DNA from: Malachius bipustulatus
Lineage: Eukaryota > Arthropoda > Insecta > Coleoptera > Melyridae
NCBI GenBank assembly: GCA_910589415.1
Contig: OU342633.1
Coordinates: forward strand, 19,568,858-19,632,857
Direction: 5' to 3'
DNA: 64,000 bases
Under the pieces are notes generated by a model. It did not search any database. It worked only from the letters and a program-made list of their open reading frames with translations, and was not told the origin of the DNA. Of this stretch, positions 46,618 through 57,600 are shown in pieces. The translations under genes and the position numbers were made by a program. Numbering within the stretch: position 1 is the stretch's first letter; each line of letters opens with the position of its first letter.

Positions 46618-47868
46618 TAACAATAAAAAAATGCTATATAAAGTGCCTATATACGGCTTCAATAGGTGTAAAAAGTGATATCTTTTATATGTCTACCTAC
46701 CTGTGGGTGGCCCGATATCACGGTACACCATACAGAGCTCTGTTGTTTTGATTAGATTAGACAACCCTGCACATTATTAAATTTTCGTATTTTTTTATAA
46801 AGTTCTACAAGAATGGTTTTCACAGTTTGAATTTGTAAGGAGTAATTCATGATCTCCTAAACAAATTAAAGTCGCTGTTTTTCATTTTCAAAGAAATTGG
46901 AACTGAAATGTTTTTCAATATGTCACTTAATGTATTCAAGGGGACTATTAATTCAGGTTAAAGAGCTAATGTTCAAATTATCGCTCATTTTATCAACTTT
47001 TTTTTAATATACTTTTTTTATATAACTTTTCGTTTTTGTTATATTTATAGTATCCAGGAATTTTTTTTGTTTTTTTTTTGAAGTTTTTGAATACTTGTCC
47101 TATAATTGGATTACTGTAATCTGTTGGGCAAATAAAGCTATTATTATTATTATTATTCACACTATTCTCAGGTCTCCTGGTTAATGATCTAAATGGGGTA
47201 CGGGATTTCACCATGCACCCATCTACTCTTGACTTAAGAATCTTCTTACTATTCTGGTGGTGTTAAGTATGACAGCCTTCTGCATCACAAAGAAACCATT
47301 ATTATTATTATTATTATTATTATTCGATTCATTCTCAGCATTCTCAGCATTAATTGCGAAAGTATACTTTTTTTTATTTAAGCTTTAAGTGTCTCGACAG
47401 CTGGAGGTCATTGACACAGTTACAATACAATTACATATAATATCAGAATTTAGTTAATTGTTAAAGACAGGTGTTTTAAATAGCAAGTACAGTATAATTA
47501 TAATTTTGAAAACAAATTGATGTCTTGTAGGTAGCTGGTAACTTGAGAGAGTCGTTCTTTTTTTTTCCATGGTAGAAAGTATACTATCTACCTATGGAAA
47601 TGTACTTTATGCAAAAAAAAGATGCATTAATTAATTCAGTATATTTACATTATATTCTTATTCGGTATTATATATATTTATATACAGTATATTATATTTA
47701 TTCAGTATATGTGTACATAACACCTTTTGCATTGTAAAAAAATAACTGTTGTTTTTTATTTTTTATTGTTTTTTCTGATTATTATATATTTTTTTTTCAA
47801 TTTACGATGATTTCTTATTGCTTTACATTTCCTCCAAAAACTTTCATAAACCAAAACAATACATTCCT
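46618..47868. other. Transposon interior, AT-rich, simple repeats
   Basis: No gene. ATT trinucleotide runs occur at about 47138-47157 and 47298-47323, and TATATT-rich DNA at 47640-47710. It leads into the right satellite arm. Confidence 0.55.
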
Positions 47869-49591
47869 TTCCATTTCAGCAATAAAAATAAAAAAAAAAA
47901 ATTTTTTGTCGGAAATTATTCTAAGTCCGTGGCCGAATGCGTGGCTGGCCGTGGAGTCATGATTATTACGATTATTTCAGTTTACGGTAATTTTTCGTTG
48001 GGTGAAATTTCTTAATAATGCTTTTATAGGCCAAAAAAGACATTCCTTTCCATTTTAGCAATAAAAATAAAAAATAAAATTTTTTTGTCGGAAATTATTC
48101 TAAGTCCGTGGCCGAAAGCGTGGCTGGCCGTGGAGTCATGATTATTACGATTATTTCAGTTTACGGTAATTTTTCGTTGGGTGAAATTTCTTAATAATGC
48201 TTTTATAGGCCAAAAAAGACATTCCTTTCCATTTTAGCAATAAAAATAAAAAATAAAATTTTTTTGTCGGAAATTATTCTAAGTCCGTGGCCGAAAGCGT
48301 GGCTGGCCGTGGAGTCATGATTATTACGATTATTTCAGTTTACGGTAATTTTTCGTTGGGTGAAATTTCTTAATAATGCTTTTATAGGCCAAAAAAGACA
48401 TTCCTTTCCATTTTAGCAATAAAAATAAAAAATAAAATTTTTTTGTCGGAAATTATTCTAAGTCCGTGGCCGAAAGCGTGGCTGGCCGTGGAGTCATGAT
48501 TATTACGATTATTTCAGTTTACGGTAATTTTTCGTTGGGTGAAATTTCTTAATAATGCTTTTATAGGCCAAAAAAGACATTCCTTTCCATTTTAGCAATA
48601 AAAATAAAAAATAAAATTTTTTTGTCGGAAATTATTCTAAGTCCGTGGCCGAAAGCGTGGCTGGCCGTGGAGTCATGATTATTACGATTATTTCAGTTTA
48701 CGGTAATTTTTCGTTGGGTGAAATTTCTTAATAATGCTTTTATAGGCCAAAAAAGACATTCCTTTCCATTTTAGCAATAAAAATAAAAAATAAAATTTTT
48801 TTGTCGGAAATTATTCTAAGTCCGTGGCCGAAAGCGTGGCTGGCCGTGGAGTCATGATTATTACGATTATTTCAGTTTACGGTAATTTTTCGTTGGGTGA
48901 AATTTCTTAATAATGCTTTTATAGGCCAAAAAAGACATTCCTTTCCATTTTAGCAATAAAAATAAAAAATAAAATTTTTTTGTCGGAAATTATTCTAAGT
49001 CCGTGGCCGAAAGCGTGGCTGGCCGTGGAGTCATGATTATTACGATTATTTCAGTTTACGGTAATTTTTCGTTGGGTGAAATTTCTTAATAATGCTTTTA
49101 TAGGCCAAAAAAGACATTCCTTTCCATTTTAGCAATAAAAATAAAAAATAAAATTTTTTTGTCGGAAATTATTCTAAGTCCGTGGCCGAAAGCGTGGCTG
49201 GCCGTGGAGTCATGATTATTACGATTATTTCAGTTTACGGTAATTTTTCGTTGGGTGAAATTTCTTAATAATGCTTTTATAGGCCAAAAAAGACATTCCT
49301 TTCCATTTTAGCAATAAAAATAAAAAATAAAATTTTTTTGTCGGAAATTATTCTAAGTCCGTGGCCGAAAGCGTGGCTGGCCGTGGAGTCATGATTATTA
49401 CGATTATTTCAGTTTACGGTAATTTTTCGTTGGGTGAAATTTCTTAATAATGCTTTTATAGGCCAAAAAAGACATTCCTTTCCATTTTAGCAATAAAAAT
49501 AAAAAATAAAATTTTTTGTCGGAAATTATTCTAAGTCCCTCTCCCTGGCCGAAAGCGTGGCTGGCCGAAGCGTGGCTAACTTGACTTGGGT
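47869..49591 (-). repeat. Right inverted arm: ~9 tandem units of ~180 bp
   Basis: Same satellite as the left arm, in reverse orientation; GTCCGTGGCCGAA starts near 47925, 48105, 48285, 48465, 48645, 48825, 49005, 49185 and 49365, then the terminal variant GTCCCTCTCCCTGGCCG at 49534. Unlike the left arm, the units look essentially identical to each other except the innermost, which has AATGCGTGG instead of AAAGCGTGG and extra A residues. This suggests very recent homogenisation of this arm. Confidence 0.95.
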
Positions 49592-49612
49592 GAAAAATTT
49601 ATCTCTTGACAT
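49592..49612 (-). CDS. LANCL: Severed first seven codons of the LANCL gene
   Basis: On the minus strand ATG at 49612 starts M-S-R-D-K-F-F, ending in the 9-bp duplication (AAATTTTTC). Beyond the transposon the frame resumes at 38120 with V-N-N-L-P-D-Y. One copy of the duplication restores a continuous coding frame, which both defines the insertion point and identifies the true start codon. Upstream (49613 to about 49920) should be the LANCL 5' untranslated region and promoter. Confidence 0.85.
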
Positions 49613-49978
49613 TTTTATTTAATTATAATATTTGCTTCAGCTTATATAAATACTACTGTCACTGTCCTGTTTAGTAACATTCAAATTCAAAAACACCGCA
49701 GTTATCCTGATTCCCGACCCGCCTAACCCTATATAAATGAATACAATACAAATTATTAATTATTATTATTATTATTAACACAAAAACTACAGAGCAGAGA
49801 GTAGCTATAACAAAAACGCAAAAGTCACAACACAATCTTTGACAGAACGAGTTCTTCTGTCTGACTCTGACAGTGAGTAGTGACAGTCTTGGTTCTTGGA
49901 CTTGGTTTGTTTGTGAAGAAACCAAAGAGCACTAGAGAGGAGTAAATCTTTAGTAAAAAATTGGCGACAACGACAAAA
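49613..49978. other. LANCL upstream region
   Basis: Contains an ATT run (49758-49775) and no other gene. The minus-strand open frame 49671-49925 is not in the LANCL frame and has no family signature. Promoter elements are not recognisable. Confidence 0.4.
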
Positions 49979-50197
49979 TAGCGCCCTCCTTCAACCTGGC
50001 CTGAACTAATCTTAGACGTAACGTAACTTTACCTGTCTATTACTTTGGTACTTTTCATTTCGTTGATCGGATCCGAATGAAATGAAATATAATGCTCTTC
50101 TCACGATTAATTGCCATAATTTCAATTTTTTCACCCTTCCATCTTTGGCGCTACACGCTACAACCGTTCTTTTGCCAGGTTGGAGGAGGGCGCTGTA
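49979..50197. mobile_element. ~219-bp MITE
   Basis: TAGCGCCCTCCTTCAACCTG at the left is mirrored by CAGGTTGGAGGAGGGCGCTGTA at the right (about 22 bp each). Non-coding. Possibly TA-targeted. Confidence 0.65.
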
Positions 50198-50244
50198 CTG
50201 TGTATTTACATAAATAGACCCTCTCTATCTCTAGTTAACGCTCC

Positions 50245-50556
50245 TTGACGCAAACGCAACAGTGCGAAAATATTCCTTTTCTTGAGAGTTTATTGGCCTC
50301 ACTCAACGGTTTTGAAATCAGAAGGAAAGTCTGGGTACAAGTAAATCGCTTAAGAACAGGACACGGTAGATGTAATTCAATGTTACATAAATGGAATTTA
50401 ATACCAAGCGCTTCCTGTATTTGCGGACATCCTGAAGAATCCATCAATCACATTGTCAATGAATGTCCTTTAACCAAATTTTCTGGAGGTTTTCAAGCAA
50501 TTCATGAAATTTCCACCGAAACAATAGACTGGTTACAGAATTTGAAGCTCTTGTAA
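50245..50556 (+). pseudogene. 3' fragment of a non-LTR retrotransposon ORF2
   Basis: The last ~100 codons of an endonuclease/reverse-transcriptase polyprotein: NRLRTGHGRCNSMLHKW, then CICGHPEESINHIVNECP and a trailing WLQNLKLL. This Cys-Cys-His-Cys C-terminal region is typical of insect non-LTR elements (jockey/CR1/RTE-like). No upstream endonuclease or polymerase is present, consistent with the usual 5' truncation. An (AT)n run at 50828-50849 may mark the tail. Confidence 0.75.
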
Positions 50557-51571
50557 ACAAAATCTACATTAACAGCCAGATAACCTCAGAAGGGCAAAAT
50601 GATTGGAATACTTCAAACCAATCTCAACAGGATGGTGTGTCTAGGTTTTTTAATGGGGTTTTCCCTAGACTATATCTCTCAAAGCAAATGCTTCACCATG
50701 ATGTCAACATCGCATCAGAATATCCTACAGATCGTTCTTTTCCCCATGATCGACGAAACCAATCATATGTAATTTAATAAACTAAACAACATGTATCGTA
50801 AGACTGCAATTTGTAATTTCAAACGAATATATATATATATATATATCTGCCACTTGGCCATTCCCATTCAAAATAATCTGGATAATTATTATTATTTTAT
50901 TGTGAACTTTTTTCGTTTTCATTCTTATTTTCTTATGTAGTTTTATTTTTTCTTGGGGTTGTTTATTATTGTTACTCGTTAGAATTTATCGTTCATTGAC
51001 ATGAAATTTTAGCTCAATAAATTATTAACATTTCTAATAAATTTTTAGGAACTTCTGATTAATTTAATTGAATAGTTTGGTTTTTCATTCAGTCTACAAA
51101 AATTGGCTGGGCGAACTTTTGTTTTAAGATAAAAAAATATATTCTGGCCCTGGAAATAACATAAACTTACAATAGGTAATGATGTAATTAAAGCAATAAT
51201 GTTATTTTGGGCTGTAACTATAAAATTTTAGCTGAAATGTCTGAAATTCATAACAATAATGATTTTAAATTATGACAATTTCTGTGATTTTCATCATGGA
51301 GTCTTCAATTTTGGTGACATTCGACCCCTTTATAAAAAATTGTATGAAAGTGTGACAACGCAATGTCACATACCTACATAACTTTCATTTGTCTCTTTTA
51401 TTTATGCAGTTTCAAAATCAATAATTACAATTTTTGAAATCGTATACAGCGATTAATCTTTCTTAAGCCGGTTCTGGAATTTCCAAATTTGGAGAACACT
51501 GATCGAATGCTAGATAATAACAATGGACAGTTGTACCAAAAAATTAGAAAATTCCAGTGATCCATATAATG
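50557..51571. other. No gene; AT microsatellite
   Basis: Holds the presumed 3' untranslated region of the non-LTR fragment, the (AT)n run near 50830, and AT-rich DNA with no recognisable feature. Confidence 0.45.
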
Positions 51572-52529
51572 TAGGGGAGAAGGGGGCAGGTTCGGACATG
51601 GGGCAGTTCCGGACAGTTCAAATTTAGCGCCAATAAATAATACTAGAATAACCAATCCCACAGCAGTTACACCCGCCTACAATTTAAATCCGTGGACAAT
51701 GTGTCCTGTGATGTGAAATAAAAAAAAATTGATTTTACATGAAAAATTGTGAAAAAGGGACTTATGATATAAGATTGAGCTACCTACTCGTAAGGTCCTA
51801 CACCTCGACTTTTTAAACTCAGGTAAGATTTGGTTGTTTCACTAGAAAGAATGCGGATTTCCATGTATATAACGTCACAAAACTGTTAGTATTGCACATG
51901 TCTGTAAAACTTATCGCATTTAAATTCAATTATGTGCATCTAATCTGGGGCACGTCCGGACAATTCAGGCGGGGCAGTTCCGGACTGTCCGAATCTGCCC
52001 CGATCTGTACAAGCACAATGAATCTTCTTCATATATCATTGCAGGATGGTGCTAATATACAAAAAAAAAACAAATTCTACCAAAGCAGAAATCCCTAATA
52101 GGGATGTCTTAAGGAATGCTGTAAGAAATTTTATCAGCAAAACTACATCTTTAAGAGCTGCTGCTTAACTCTAATTAGAAAAACTCAGATTAATTAATAT
52201 TAAGAATAAACTGGTCCTAGATGACACGTCATCATCAGATTCTGACATAGATTAAGATTTTTAAGCTGATATTGATAATATTGCTGAACGTTTGGACGAT
52301 TAACAAATAATAAGTGACGATAACTTGTTAGTGAAGTTTTTCAAAAAAAAAAAACTATCTATATTATATTGGAAAAGTTATGGAGGTATTAGAAAATGGA
52401 GAATTTCAGGTCAAATTTCAAAAGAAATGCAGCCAAGGATTTATTTTCCTCAGATTGAGGATATTTCAGCTATAATAATTTATTATTATTCAATTTGTTT
52501 GATATTTCAGCTATCGAAAGAAAGCATAT
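51572..52529 (+). pseudogene. Remnant of a pogo-like DNA transposon
   Basis: GGGGCAGTTCCGGACA occurs at about 51600 and again near 51972, the kind of terminal/subterminal repeat found on insect pogo relatives. At 52060-52160 a decayed N-terminal domain reads AEIPNRDVLRNAVRNFISK and SLRAAA, as in pogo/Tigger transposases. Near 52200-52250 a Ser/Asp-rich stretch (DDTSSSDSDID) and at 52325-52480 a C-terminal piece remain. The catalytic middle is deleted. The gypsy LTR at 52530 abuts its right side. Confidence 0.55.
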
Positions 52530-52999
52530 TATAACGAACACCGCTCTGGAAAAATTCTAGTAATTGCTTCTTTAACCTTTAACATTATAGTCCCCGATTT
52601 GCTTGTTTGTTTACATTCTCTTTTTTTATACTGAGTTAGTCAATGACATGTTCGCGACAGTTCCAGTCACATGTCATGTGACACATCGACAGACAGACGT
52701 TAGTTCTATGGATTTCTGGAGTGGGATCGCCGAACAATCTGACATTTCCAGAATCCACGAATCGACGGTCAGTGCGCCGGTGCGACGTTCGAGAATGTAC
52801 CTGCTAGAACGGAGTAGAACGTGACTACTGATGTGTCGGGGGACTATATAAGGACAGCCTGCGGTTGCGTGGAAAGTAGTAGTATCCTGAACGTGAAACA
52901 GTGAAGACTGAAGTATAGACAGAGCAGAAGTGAAGTGTGAAGTAAGGGAGCCAGTAGTGACAGATAGAAAGAATAGACAAGTGCAAGGTGCAAGTAGTA
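52530..52999 (+). repeat. 5' LTR, first part (U3, promoter, start of R)
   Basis: Begins TATAACGAACACCGC, matching the 3' LTR from 63704. A TATA box lies at 52845. The LTR breaks off at CAAGTAGTA, where a GGGTGTGTTTCTAAAT element end begins. Confidence 0.88.
52845..52853 (+). promoter_or_regulatory. LTR TATA box
   Basis: TATATAAGG, about 315 bp into the LTR, in a GC-richer context; transcription would start ~30 bp downstream. With the cargo in place, transcripts must cross ~5.6 kb before reaching the primer site. Confidence 0.65.
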
Positions 53000-53792
53000 G
53001 GGTGTGTTTCTAAATTGCTCAACGTTGGACAGCAAGTCAACGAAGTCAGCAGTCAGCTGTGGAGCTGTTGAGTTGGATAGTTGAGTTGTTGACCTACTAT
53101 TTAGAAACAAATTGAAATGACGGATGACGTCTTACAGTTGACATTGACATATTGATCACAAAATGAAGTCGAAGTTGTTACCTAATTACCTAATTAGTTA
53201 CCTAAACAAAAAAAAATTAATTTGAATTTTATTGCTGGTATATGTTATTCTTTATTATATTATATTCTTTATTGTTTGAGTTGAGTGCTTGAGTAGCGTA
53301 TGAACATATTTAGCTTAAGTAAAATCAAAAGATTATTAAATGAAATGGAGTCGTATCGTTATAGATGCGAATCTTGCGGGTTGGAGAGCCCTCTGGATGA
53401 CGAGAGTATTCATATCATCTGATTACTGCTCAACAATAAATTAAGTGTTGATAGAAATTTTGATAGAATTTCGGTTGACACAAGCAACCGAAAACACCTT
53501 ATTCTTAACTTCTTGCGACATTTTCAATCAGTTTTCTCATAATTTATTTTTATTTTTATCAACACAAATTACTTTAACCTTCAAACGCTATAATGCTAAT
53601 GCCCACGAGTTTACGATCACGTGTCGTTGAGTACCAACTCAACAACTCAACAGGTTAATCCAGCGTTGACTTCAAACATTGATTTAGAAACAAGAAAGTT
53701 GACTGCTGACGTTGAGTCAACGTCAGTCAACGTTAATTTAGAAACGGTTTGTTGGCATTGTTACTCAGCGTTGGCTATTTAGAAACACACCC
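53000..53792. mobile_element. MITE with 16-bp ends in the 5' LTR
   Basis: GGGTGTGTTTCTAAAT at 53000-53015 and its exact complement at 53777-53792. TTTAGAAAC and CAACGTTGAC-like motifs recur just inside both ends (for example 53099, 53691 and 53742). No coding capacity. It abuts the next element directly and a clean target duplication could not be assigned. Confidence 0.8.
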
Positions 53793-54477
53793 GCCTAGAG
53801 ATTCCGCTTCAAGAAAACGTCGTCAACGCTGGGAAAAAGAAGACTCAAAATGTCGTGATCGTAGCACGTCGTAGCCACACTGTTTGTCACCGTCACCATA
53901 GAAAGGTACGCTATTAGGAGCATAATAATGTGGTGATGTGAAACTAAAAAAAAATTAAAAGTGAGAATAACCTTTAAATCTTTTCGGCTCGGCAGTGGCC
54001 AGTGGCAGTGACAACATTTTTATTGTTTTGAGGAAGATGAAGTGTTTTTGTTTTATTTTCCTGCGATTATTGTTTGTTAATCACTTGACTGTCTTGTTAT
54101 TAATCAGGTAAGTAAAGCTTATTTATGTAAGTAAAATTGGGACTGCGGGGTTAATTATCATAACTATACAAAGGACATTTGGATAATTTGAATTTGAACA
54201 TTCCTCTGTGGTAATTCAGCTTGGTAAATGAAACCCATAAATCCCAGAACCATCTATTTATTTAACTATTTTGTTTAACAAACAATACAAATACAGCTTT
54301 ATCGCTATAGTAGCCTGCTGATTGCTGATTCACAGATTCCCACAATTCCAAAGGTCTATTATTGTTGTAGTGAAAAATTTACTGTGCTTTTATCGATTTT
54401 CAAGGGAAAAGTAATTGGGAAAATAAAATTGTTGATTTAAGTAAATTAAGTAGTTCTCATCGACATCAATATTTTGA

Positions 54478-54883
54478 TATAGTCCAATAAAGTCTAAAAA
54501 GTCATACGTATCGATTAAGAATACACATCCTTTTGATAGTTCGACTTATTTTGTTTCATGTACGTGTTTTTATAGTAACCGTCCAGTTTGTCTAAACACT
54601 CCATCCCGCATAAATAAGTATACGTCAACATTGGCTTTGAATGAGAATTAAATGCACAACACAGAGGATAGAATGTCATTACGTGAATAAATTTTATGTA
54701 GTTGTCAGTGGCTCTCAAACTGACGTAAGCGGTTCAATTCATTTTTTGAATGATTCCTTCAATAATTACGCTCGTTCACAACTTGACAATTAACTGTTTG
54801 ACATTTTCTGGTGAAATTAAAAATATTAATTCGGACGGTTAGTAAAACGTCACATCTGACTTTTTAAAGTTAATCCTACTATA
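54478..54883. mobile_element. 406-bp MITE, copy 1
   Basis: Starts TATAGTCCAATAAAGTCTAA and ends CTTTTTAAAGTTAATCCTAC plus TATA; the ends are imperfect inverted repeats (TATAGT, AAAAAGTCA) suggesting a TA-targeted Tc1/mariner-type element. Nearly identical to copy 2 at 55731-56138. No coding capacity. Confidence 0.85.
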
Positions 54884-55730
54884 TAGAGGCCATTTTATAC
54901 CTAATCAGTGATTATCCACATGATCACTTGATTAGTCTCCTGCAAGCAGGCCTGCGCTGAAGTCACATGAATGTGTTGTCTTTTGTCACATGCAGTGAAT
55001 AAAAATTAGTATATTATGCAATAATACTTTCAACTAATCTGTGAATATATTTCAGAAATGTTACCTATCATCGCTGATCACTTGTTGATGGGGGGCGACG
55101 GACAGCAGAAGCAAAGGGAGCAAAACCAACAACTATATGTCTGCAGCGAAAGGCCTTACGGGCAAATTGTAATGCCTTTGCTCTCCCAGGGAAGAGATTT
55201 GTTGAGCTATTTAGACTCAATAAAGAACTCGCCAATAACTTGATAAATGCTGTGAGGCCATAATTAAACAATTGAGTCTATGTGTCGGGTTTAAGCACAG
55301 AAATCAAAGTGTTGACAGCATTACGTTTTTATGCAACACGGTGCTACCAAAGGAGCAATTTGGGTTTGAGCCAAACCTGCATGCTTTCATAGGTAAGTTA
55401 TGAAATATTTTCTTATGCATATACGAACTTATTTATTTTTTAAATCTTTATTATTGTTTTTTCTAGATGCATACCTACGTGGAGTTACAGCTTGTATCAA
55501 GAGATTTATTGGACTTCTAAAAAATCGTTTTAGGTGTTTACTGAAAGAACGTGTTGCTAGATATTCACCCCAATTTGTCAGAACTCTTGTCAACTCCTCT
55601 GAAATATTACAGAACATGTGCATTAACGAAAAAGGGCCCTTGCTAGGTGATGCTTTGCAGTTACTTTGTAAGGCAAATGTACAGCAAGACAAAAGACAAT
55701 AATGATATGCTGAATGAAGGACACTGATTG
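54884..55730 (+). pseudogene. Internally deleted PIF/Harbinger transposase
   Basis: The N-terminal piece (about 55170-55395) reads in broken frames ELFRLNKELANNLINAV, then GLSTEIKVLTALRFYATR and CYQRSN, the conserved helical start of Harbinger (HARBI1-like) transposases. After an intron-like stretch (AG/GTAAGTTATG ... TTTTCTAG), the C-terminal piece 55466-55700 reads CIKRFIGLLKNRFRCLLKE, RVARYSPQFVRTLVN and ILQNMCINE, matching the family's last conserved block. The catalytic DDE core between them is missing. The two MITE copies stand immediately on either side. Confidence 0.75.
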
Positions 55731-56138
55731 TATAGTCCAATAAAGTCTAAAAAGTCATACGTATCGATTAAGAATACACATCCATTTGATAGTTCGATTT
55801 ATTTTGTTTCATATACGTGGTTTTTATAGTAACCGTCCAGTTTGTCTAAACACTCCATCCCGCATAAATAAGTATACGTCAACATTGGTTTTGAATGAGA
55901 ATTAAATGCACAACACAGAGGATAGAATGTCATTACGTGAATAAATTTTATGTAGTTGTCAGTGGCTCTCAAACTGACGTAAGCGCTTCAATTCATTGTT
56001 TGAATGATTCCTTCAATAATTTACGCTCGTTCACAACTTGACAATTAACTGTTTGACATTTTCTGGTGAAATTAAAAATATTAATTCGGACGGTTAGTGT
56101 GACGTCACATGTGACTTTTTAAAGTTAATCCTACTATA
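55731..56138. mobile_element. 408-bp MITE, copy 2
   Basis: Direct-orientation copy of 54478-54883 with a few substitutions (for example ATATACGTGG for ATGTACGTG). Together the copies bracket the Harbinger fragment. Confidence 0.85.
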
Positions 56139-56722
56139 AAACATTGTAAATAGATATTTCTTATAGTTAAGCTACATTTATAAATAGTAGGCTGTTATGT
56201 AGATAGTAGGTTGTAAGTAGTTATTTTTCATACAAGACTGTGAAATGACACTTTTGCACATGGAGAATGGAAATTTTTGCGAGCAAGCAAATCATTCGAG
56301 AATGCAAAAGTGGCATTTCACAGTGTCGTATCAAACGACATTTTTTCGAATACTGAACCTATCCGAAAGCTTAAAAAACACTAAGAATATGAATAGAAAA
56401 TGTTGACGTTCTGTAACTTGTTGCATGTAATATTTTAATATTCACCATGCAAACAAGCTTTAGTAAACAATAAATGAAAAGACGTGTACACACGTACTAG
56501 TGTGCAAAAGTATTTTGCTCTCTAGTAGATGCAAATTTGACATTTTGATACTTCATAAGTATTACGTAAAAGTGAAGTTTTAATGACAGTATTCGAAAAT
56601 GAAAATAGATATTTTCTATACTTACATGCTAAATGTGTAAATAGTAAGTTGTAATTTTTTTATCATTAGGCTAGATCTTTAAATTGGCTGTAATCTGGTG
56701 GTTTCAAAGCGGTGAGTTTTTA
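56139..56722. other. Cargo interior with a small hairpin
   Basis: ACTGTGAAATGACACTTTTGCA near 56239 is complementary to TGCAAAAGTGGCATTTCACAGT near 56301, a ~95-bp stem-loop. No gene seen. Confidence 0.5.
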
Positions 56723-57084
56723 TATAGTTCGCGTCCCCTTCTCAAAATCCGTCTTCTCAGAAACTAAGCATCGTACATCCTCAAGCAAAGCAAAAAAATT
56801 GCCCGAGGATGTACGACGCTTATATAGTTTCTGAGATATTCCCAGTGACCATATTAATTACTCACCGGGTACTGGATGTTAACGCAAGGTGCAAATTAGA
56901 AGAAAATGTTCTTCCCTCAATTGGAGGAATTGTCCAGATGCCCCCCAGTAATTTTCTTCCATATATGGTAGATACTTTTTGAAATCGCTCGGGTAAATCT
57001 GGGCAAAAGGCAATTAGCCGCGCAACGCAACGCACTAGACCCCTACTTGACATGACGGATTTTCAAAAGGGGACTCGAACTATA
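56723..57084. mobile_element. ~362-bp TA-flanked MITE
   Basis: TATAGTTCGCGTCCCCTTCT plus CAAAATCCGTC at left; complementary GACGGATTTTCAAAAGGGGA plus CTCGAACTATA at right. Inside, CATCGTACATCCTC pairs with GAGGATGTACGACG. Non-coding. Confidence 0.8.
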
Positions 57085-57600
57085 ATATAAAAGCCTGCTT
57101 TTCGTCCATTTGGGAGATTCAAGGCATTTTTGTCACCATCTCCGTAACTAAAATTGTGTTGACCAGAAATTTAATAATATTATTGTTTGTGTTTTCATTC
57201 TTATGTAATGGAATAAAGTTGTTATACCTTCGGGGTTTGCAGATATACATAATTTGGCGTTAAGAAAAAAACTCAAGTCATTGGTGATGACTGATGAGAT
57301 GTCATTAACTGTATACTTTATACCAAACATTTTATTAACTTAATTACCGCGGAGTAGCAATTTATTGAATAGTTCTTGTAACATAGTATGCATTGAAAAA
57401 TATGAAATGTTTTTTTGTAAAATTTAAAGGGCTTTAGCTTACTGATCGTTAATAAATAAACAAACATTTTGTTTATCAATAAATTAATTTCTCACTTGTC
57501 AAAAGCAAGTTATCCCTAAAATAAGGTTAGGCAACCCATAATATACAGTGTGTAAAAGTGTAAGTGGCAGTACATGGAGATCTTGGAAACGGCAAGATAT
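57085..57600. other. Cargo interior, no gene seen
   Basis: AT-rich DNA without a recognisable frame or repeat. Confidence 0.4.

Larger units (their letters stand above)
38121..49600. mobile_element. 11.46-kb MULE/FB-NOF-like transposon with satellite inverted repeats
   Basis: The element is 38130-49591. GAAAAATTT is directly repeated at 38121-38129 and 49592-49600, a perfect 9-bp target duplication typical of Mutator-superfamily insertion. Outer ends ACCCAAGTCAAGTTAGCC and its complement are followed by long inverted arms made of ~180-bp tandem units (38156-41012 left; about 47869-49560 right). Between the arms lie a foldback fragment, a MITE, a second inverted-repeat element, a transposase ORF and a protease/zinc-finger ORF. 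Long terminal repeats made of tandem units plus a MULE-type protein recall Drosophila FB-NOF. The unmutated duplication implies a recent insertion, here into the first coding exon of the LANCL gene. Confidence 0.92.

Noticed and set aside
52603..52824. 73-codon frame repeated at 63777-63998
   Set aside because: It lies wholly within the LTR U3 region and is duplicated only because the LTR is.
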